DNA of 5,139 nt from an uncultured Oligoflexia bacterium. Lineage in GTDB: Bacteria > Bdellovibrionota > Bacteriovoracia > Bacteriovoracales > Bacteriovoracaceae. The position numbers and the translations under genes were made by a program. Below the pieces are notes generated by a model that was not told the DNA's origin, ran no database searches, and saw only the letters and a list, made by a program, of their open reading frames with translations. Where the stretch lies: contig CATLVA010000152.1 of assembly GCA_950060715.1 (NCBI GenBank), positions 1-5,139 of the forward strand. Reading direction: 5' to 3'. Of the stretch, positions 4,981 through 5,139 are shown one piece after another; positions within the stretch are counted from its first letter, which is position 1, and each line of letters opens with the position of its first letter.

Positions 4981-5139
4981 GTTAGCTGTAGTCTTACTCG
5001 GTGGGTTTTATACTTTTAGTGCAATTGCAAATCAGATTGATTGCGAAGAGTTTCCTGCAATGAAGAAGATATGAATGACCGCCCCATTTATGCCTGGGAC
5101 TGGTTACCCTAAATGGTTCAGTCCGATAAGGACTTAGAA
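4970..5139 (+). pseudogene. Exported-protein gene start, frame broken after 34 codons (or sequence error)
   Basis: The ATG at 4970 overlaps the lipoprotein stop by 11 bases and opens a 34-residue frame ending in TGA at 5072. It begins with a good Sec signal peptide: Lys4, a hydrophobic core L-A-V-V-L-L-G-G-F, and A-I-A at 18-20 followed by N-Q-I-D-C. A 14-residue mature peptide would be too short for a normal exported protein. In the +1-shifted frame the sequence continues as N-D-R-P-I-Y-A-W-D-W-L-P, then TAA at about 5110, then M-V-Q-S-D-K-D-L-E to the window end. Restoring one lost base near 5071-5073 would join the two halves, so I read a larger gene with a frameshift and a nonsense codon. 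It would be a secreted protein cotranscribed with the lipoprotein. The family is not recognisable. The alternative third reading of the tail ends at 5137 and is less convincing. Sequencing error at a contig end is a serious alternative, as is a true short peptide. Confidence 0.5.

Overview
The window is A+T-rich bacterial chromosome, coding-dense, with small intergenic gaps and a mix of ATG and TTG starts. It looks like housekeeping chromosome from a Gram-negative (diderm) bacterium: it has a lipoprotein with a lipobox, an exported-protein signal peptide and an FtsB-type divisome protein. An uncharacterised protein of no known family and a propeller lipoprotein with repeated V-I-G-Q-x-D-F motifs suggest something in the Bdellovibrionota (Bacteriovorax-like) group. 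That placement is a guess from gene style; the sequence does not prove it. There are no tRNAs, rRNAs, CRISPR arrays, insertion sequences or phage genes.

Left block, + strand (2-2632). It opens inside a pepD-type M20C dipeptidase cut by the window edge. Twelve bases later comes a small four-helix membrane protein, then a single-domain YggT membrane protein, then an unrecognised 267-residue soluble protein. Spacing is tight: the ribosome binding site of the second gene starts in the pepD stop codon, and the fourth starts 14 bases after yggT. This looks like one transcription unit. A good sigma70-type promoter just before yggT could also start a nearly leaderless yggT message.

Middle block (2629-3523). 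A short, very acidic protein on the - strand converges on the fourth gene; their stop codons overlap by four bases inside a weak hairpin. Divergent from it, behind a good promoter, is an FtsB/DivIC divisome protein with an unusually long, basic cytoplasmic N-terminus and a TTG start.

Right block, + strand (3524-5139). A 179-base A+T-rich gap carries a 14-base palindrome and a possible extended -10 promoter. It leads to a lipoprotein that folds, by repeat analysis, as a six-bladed NHL-like beta-propeller. Overlapping its end by 11 bases is the start of an exported protein whose reading frame breaks after 34 codons and seems to continue in another frame, so it is a broken gene or a sequence error at the edge.

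I see no obvious new multi-gene system. The items most worth a second look are the extended FtsB, the propeller lipoprotein with its broken downstream partner, the possible leaderless yggT, and the two unrecognised proteins.
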